Assembly: GCA_021613335.1 (NCBI GenBank)
Contig: JAJTWR010000090.1
Span: forward strand, 205,001-269,000
Direction: 5' to 3'
Length of the DNA: 64,000 bases
From: Whitmania pigra
Lineage: Eukaryota > Annelida > Clitellata > Hirudinida > Haemopidae
The position numbers were made by a program, and so were the translations under genes. The notes under the pieces were generated by a model. It made no database searches. It saw only the letters and a list, made by a program, of their open reading frames with translations, and had not been told where the DNA came from. Positions 59,798-64,000 of the stretch are shown here, piece by piece. Positions within the stretch are counted from its first letter, which is position 1; every line of letters begins with the position of its first letter.

Positions 59798-62508
59798 TTA
59801 ACGCGTAAGAGACAAAGAAGTTGCCAATACGATGGCAAGTATTAACAGCAGACTGCCGATGATGATCAACTTTCTCTTTGTACTTCTACCAGGGTGTCCA
59901 ACCTGTTTCAGAGACAAAAACACAATTTTATTTAAATTCAAATATTTGTTTACAAATAATAATTATTATTATTTACAAATTATGGAAATGAGAATGATCG
60001 AATCAATTCCCAGCTCACCGGAATGAGTTGCAGTGCTTGTCTGGCTAGACTTCCCGCGCTGACTAAAAAGATGGATGTCTGTCTGATTTTTTTACATTAC
60101 TGAATCCTTAGGTAAATTATAGTTTAAACATTTTTTCGACGAGTTATGCATAAACTCTCTAAAAGCTAAAAATTATTTTGAAAATACTTTTTAAGAGTAG
60201 TTTTAAAATTCTAACAGGCAGAGTGGATCCTGCAAGTTAATCCAGGTTCTATGTCCCATGGCTTGACCAGGGAGGTATTTCGACTCGACTCTATCATGTC
60301 TTCCAATTCTTTTATGTCCCTGAAGAAAATAAATCTCAAAGGTTTTCTTTTAGAGGGTTCAAATAGCCTCTGATACTTTCATTAAGCAATAATTCAAATA
60401 TATTATTATTATCACTAAATCAATTATCTAAGTAAAGTTTCAATTCTAAATTATTTAATTTCTATTCAAGTATTTTCTGTTGCTGTAATTTCAGGGTGAA
60501 CAGAAAATAATAAAAAAAAAATCAGGGAATAACTTTTGAATCCAAGTCGACAATTCAAAGTTCTTGACGACCAGATATTTTATGCCAAACTTCTTATCGC
60601 TGGTTGCATGAACTGGCAATCCTGTTTTTATCAGCAGAATCTGGTTGGAGGCTGGAATTAATTGATAAAAATATTTTTTAAATAATTTCTTAACATGCTT
60701 GATTGTAAGTAATTTAAATAAAAAAGATTTTATGCTAAATTTCCGTTTATATAGTAAAATTGATTTTTGTTATTACATTTTTATTAATGGATTTTATTAC
60801 AAACGCCAAATAATATTCATAAAAATTATAATAACAAATTAAGTCAAGGAGATTTTATGTTATTTTAAAATTCTGCGCTAATTATAATGAAACGTCTCAC
60901 GGAATTTTTGCGAGTGCATGTAATTTTGGATCCGATATTCCAGCCTAAGTAAGTTGAGCATGTATTCAAAGCAGCAGACCAAGTCGTTCATGGCTCTTTC
61001 CACTCCTCCAGTCTTTCCTTTGGAAGTGCTCCTTGTATTAAATTGAATTTTGAATGTTTTATTGTACGTTTTTGTTCATTTTATCGATTATCGTAGTTCG
61101 ATTTAGTTGAATACTATCCAGTTGAAGGCGCTCAACCATTTTTCCAAGCGCCTATTTCCAAGTCATTCTATGAATTCATTATCGGCAACTAATAATGCAT
61201 CTTCTTTCAATAATGAATATATTTAATTACCGCCATACGTGTATATTAAGAATTCAGGAAGAACTTTAAATTTAATTGAAAACAAAAACAAATTACCTAG
61301 TTGAAAAGTCACAGAGTAGCGTCATTGAATTCCTAGCTATCTGCATCAGATTTTTCCTCTTTCTTGACATCAAGTACTTGGCGTCAACCCCCTGACTGGT
61401 GCAGCCCAAGTTGATGACCAGCATCCGATATGCTGCAGAACTTCGGTAGAACTGCTTTACCAGCTGGAAAAATAGTTTCATGGATGGATGAATAGATTGT
61501 CGATATTTTGAAACTGAAAGAAAAACGAACAAATGTTCTTGAAATTTTATTTTATATTTTCATGAGGTAAGGAAAGCAATTGCCCTATCTATGATTATGC
61601 AAGATCCTAATTTATTAAAATGATAATATATGACCAGCGTGGTTAATTGGTTGTCTTTTGTTAAGTTAAGCAAACTTGAAATTACTCGTTTAAATATTAT
61701 TAATTTTAGCTAAAAAGTCTATAAAGTTGCCCGACTGTTCGGGATACCTGTGCCATTTCAATAATGGACCAAAATCATTAAGCCTGAGCAGGTGTAGAAA
61801 TTTAGGTGCTCAGTTTGATAAAATAAACTATATTTTTTATAAATCGCAAATATAGCTTGATAATTAGCAAAATTTAATATTTTATTCATAGACGTAATTT
61901 CAGCTTTTTCCAAGGGGGGTGCAAACCCTTGTACGGCTTGAGGATTTTTTTATGGGGTCTGGTCCAAAGTCAGGGGGAACCGTTTCCTCCCCCTGCACCC
62001 CCCCCCCAACTTACGTCCCTGAAATCATTTAAATCCAATTGGCTGATTAGCTTCGTAAACAATGCACAAGTCCGGACTATCATATTCGGCGCATTCGACT
62101 TATTATAATGTTGACGTCGGGGCAAGGTAAGCGCATTTGTCATTTTCCATCCTTTGAAAATTTTAAAAATTCGATTTATGACGTGTCCTGGAAGTAATGC
62201 TGCTGCCGTATCATTAAACCTGGATTTCATTAATTCATTACTTTGCAGAACTGTTTTTCCTTCAATTAAACTTTTTTTTAAGTACTTTTGTTCTGCTTAA
62301 GAAGCAAATGTATTAATTAAAAAAACGTGCTTAAAGAAAAAGGAAACTAGATATGAATGAAATTAACAAGAGTTTGGGGTTTGCCTACTTTTATTTTTTC
62401 ACCTTTGAGAAATTTCTTGAATTCCTTTTCCTCCGAGAGCTTCATGGTGGCTCCATCTTCGTCAAAATTGTCCAGTTCTTTTATTGAGGCAATTCCTCCA
62501 ATCGCCAT
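59798..62508 (-). CDS. RGS9-anchor / RGS7-binding protein family (R9AP/R7BP-like)
   Basis: Seven minus-strand exons: 62389-62508, 61297-61463, 60901-61031, 60534-60651, 60216-60319, 60019-60062 and 59798-59902. Phases 0, 2, 1, 2, 1, 0 all agree, giving 262 residues (vertebrate relatives 235-257). Exon 2 carries the family core (YRMLVINLGCTSQG ... KRKNLMQIARNS), followed by a helical segment (MNDLVCCFEYMLNLLRLE). Exon 5 has DIKELEDMIESS before a tryptophan, as in R9AP. The protein ends in a single C-terminal hydrophobic helix (LIIIGSLLLILAIVLA) with a four-residue luminal end, so it is tail-anchored. The family holds R7-type RGS-Gbeta5 complexes at membranes and speeds Go/transducin shut-off in neurons and photoreceptors. 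The tail anchor resembles R9AP; R7BP is lipid-anchored. Some weak donors (GTTATT, GTTAGA) lower certainty for exons 4-5. Confidence 0.82.
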
Positions 62509-62660
62509 TGTTATTTTAAATAATGTGGAGTAATTAGATTCTAAATGAAAAGATTTAAACTTTTGTTTTGTTAAAAATCGCTTAGGAGCCAAACTAGAAT
62601 CAATGCTGATTGCAAATTACTGAATGTCTAGTCGACAGAATTGGTGCCTATTATTAATTC

Positions 62661-62798
62661 TCAATAAAGCAGTCTTAATGACTTCTTTGCGTGATGTCTC
62701 CGCAGCATCGCCATGAGAACAGAGCAGGCGTTGTCTTGAAAAATGTCCTCAACTCGCTTAATTGGCTTGCTGACATAGGTGAAAATACTTAAATAATT
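62661..62798 (-). CDS. Orphan terminal exon (45 codons) of an unidentified gene
   Basis: After a convincing acceptor (CTGATCAG) the minus strand reads 45 codons to TGA at 62661-62663. The peptide has the character of real protein (KPIKRVEDIFQDNACSV, then an Arg/His/Lys-rich end). Upstream exons would have to lie beyond 62800, overlapping ARMC7 on the other strand. It may alternatively be an unused frame within the RGS-anchor gene's 5' flank. Confidence 0.3.
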   Translation of the reverse strand, partial: NYLSIFTYVSKPIKRVEDIFQDNACSVLMAMLRRHHAKKSLRLLY

Positions 62799-63000
62799 CT
62801 GATCAGGAAAAATTATATTAATAGTATGAAAAAATTATTAATACAAAATTTATATAATTTTAAAAAGTTAAAGTTTATTCATTTTAAATGTTGTTTACTT
62901 TTAGAAACATTTCGTTTACAAAGTTTGTTTACAAAGTGCGAAGTAGATCAGATGTCTATGCGATTGCTTTTCTAGATATTTTAACTTTTAAAATAATTAA

Positions 63001-63925
63001 ATGTTTAGCACTAAAGAATGGTTGGACAGACGCACTGGTCCCCATGGGATAGGTAGACTGCCACACTTACAATCGTTAGTGTCTGAATTTCAAGAAACCG
63101 TTAATGAGGGTTAGCGAGAAAAAACTTTATTTTAATTCACCGACGTAGCTACGACATTCCATGACTTGTGTTAAGCTATCTAGAGTTACTAGCTTATTAA
63201 CACCAATCTAGATATTACAAACAAATCACATCATCTCTTCTAACTAAAATATTTTATTTTTTAAATCTTTTGCAGAGGCCAAGCTTGAAATTGCAGCCAA
63301 TTTAGCCAATTTTAGCTACGATCCCATCAACTATGAATATCTCAAAATATTGAATGTTGTGGACTTATTTTTAGGTTTGTGCATATTCAATATGTCTTTT
63401 GTTTCATTTCTTCATGATAAATCTCTGTTAACAGTATCTCTTATTTTGTTTCCAGATTGCCTCACAGAAAACAATGAACAACTTGTTAGGTTTGCAATGG
63501 CTGGTTTATGCAATATAATCCTAGGTACTTAGTTTTACAGTATTTTTTTGTGAGTGATACTGTGAAGAGACATTTCCATGAAATTGCAATGATCTTTTGC
63601 CCTCATTTAAGATAACGACGTCAAGGGCGACATACTGAGATGTGAAGGTTTTATGTTAATCACAGATTGCTTAAACAGGTAATGAAACTCGTTCAATGAG
63701 TAATTGAATCTAAATATTGTATCTCCGAATAGCAGTCTGAACATATTTTCTAGATCTCCATAATGATCGTAAGAATCATTAAGACCATAAATTCTTTTCC
63801 AAGAAAAGTGGTTTACCAAACAATTACAATGGTTTGATGAAACTGTTTTGCTCTTCAGATCAGATGAAGAAACGTTATTGTCGACCTTGACCACTGTATA
63901 TTATCTCCTTCCACTGCCGAACACT
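63001..63925 (+). CDS. ARMC7: Armadillo repeat-containing protein 7 (3' end beyond the window)
   Basis: Five exons are visible: 63001-63109, 63276-63374, 63456-63524, 63612-63678 and 63859-63925, with matching phases 1, 1, 1, 2 and an open phase-0 end. Landmarks are the N-terminal [19 protein letters not shown], then [17 protein letters not shown], an armadillo repeat characteristic of ARMC7, then [10 protein letters not shown], and [16 protein letters not shown]. Human ARMC7 is about 198 residues; about 137 are covered here, so the last part lies to the right. ARMC7 is a small nuclear protein linked in other animals to spliceosome-associated complexes. A good donor follows 63925. Confidence 0.92.
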
Positions 63926-64000
63926 GTAGGTCAGTAAATATTGCACTATTCTTCAGTTGCTGGCAAAAGCATATATTATTTTGAAGTTCCATGTAATCAA

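Overview
This is nuclear DNA from an invertebrate animal. The genes are split by many short GT-AG introns, the DNA is AT-rich, and simple triplet repeats of the TAA, CAT and ACA families are everywhere. The gene set suggests a lophotrochozoan such as an annelid or mollusc. A universal stress protein and a nucleoside hydrolase are present, both unusual outside a few invertebrate groups. A peroxin (PEX2) argues against parasitic flatworms, which have lost peroxisomes. The species cannot be fixed from the sequence alone. Gene models were made by hand, matching exon reading phases across each junction and comparing with remembered families. No database search was run.

Layout from left to right: a partial EGF-repeat single-pass membrane protein (+, about 487-2170); a four-exon universal stress protein (-, 3704-4915); a single C2H2 zinc-finger protein (+, 6673-8872); PEX2 (-, 9736-12263) with a non-LTR retrotransposon remnant in intron 3; TTC8/BBS8 (-, 12727-17195), head-to-head with DEPDC1 (+, 17786-22903); a nucleoside hydrolase (+, 23410-25411); and CADPS (-, 27045-54741), which fills almost half the window with 28 coding exons and repeat-rich introns. 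Next come COX6A (+, 55406-56114), a thrombospondin-type-1 transmembrane protein (-, 56423-58652, 5' end not found), a 111-residue protein of unknown role (-, 58779-59166), an R9AP/R7BP-type RGS anchor protein (-, 59798-62508), an orphan terminal exon (-, 62661-62798) and the 5' part of ARMC7 (+, from 63001, running off the window).

These are ordinary unlinked animal genes. Roles include peroxisome import, cilia (BBSome), mitosis, nucleoside salvage, dense-core vesicle exocytosis, respiration and G-protein signalling. Nothing resembles an operon or a dedicated gene system. The most notable non-gene structures lie in the CADPS introns: a 1,082-bp hAT-type transposon with intact terminal inverted repeats and an 8-bp target duplication; two copies plus one fragment of a tRNA-derived SINE with triplet-repeat tails; several minisatellites; and splice sites built directly into triplet microsatellites.
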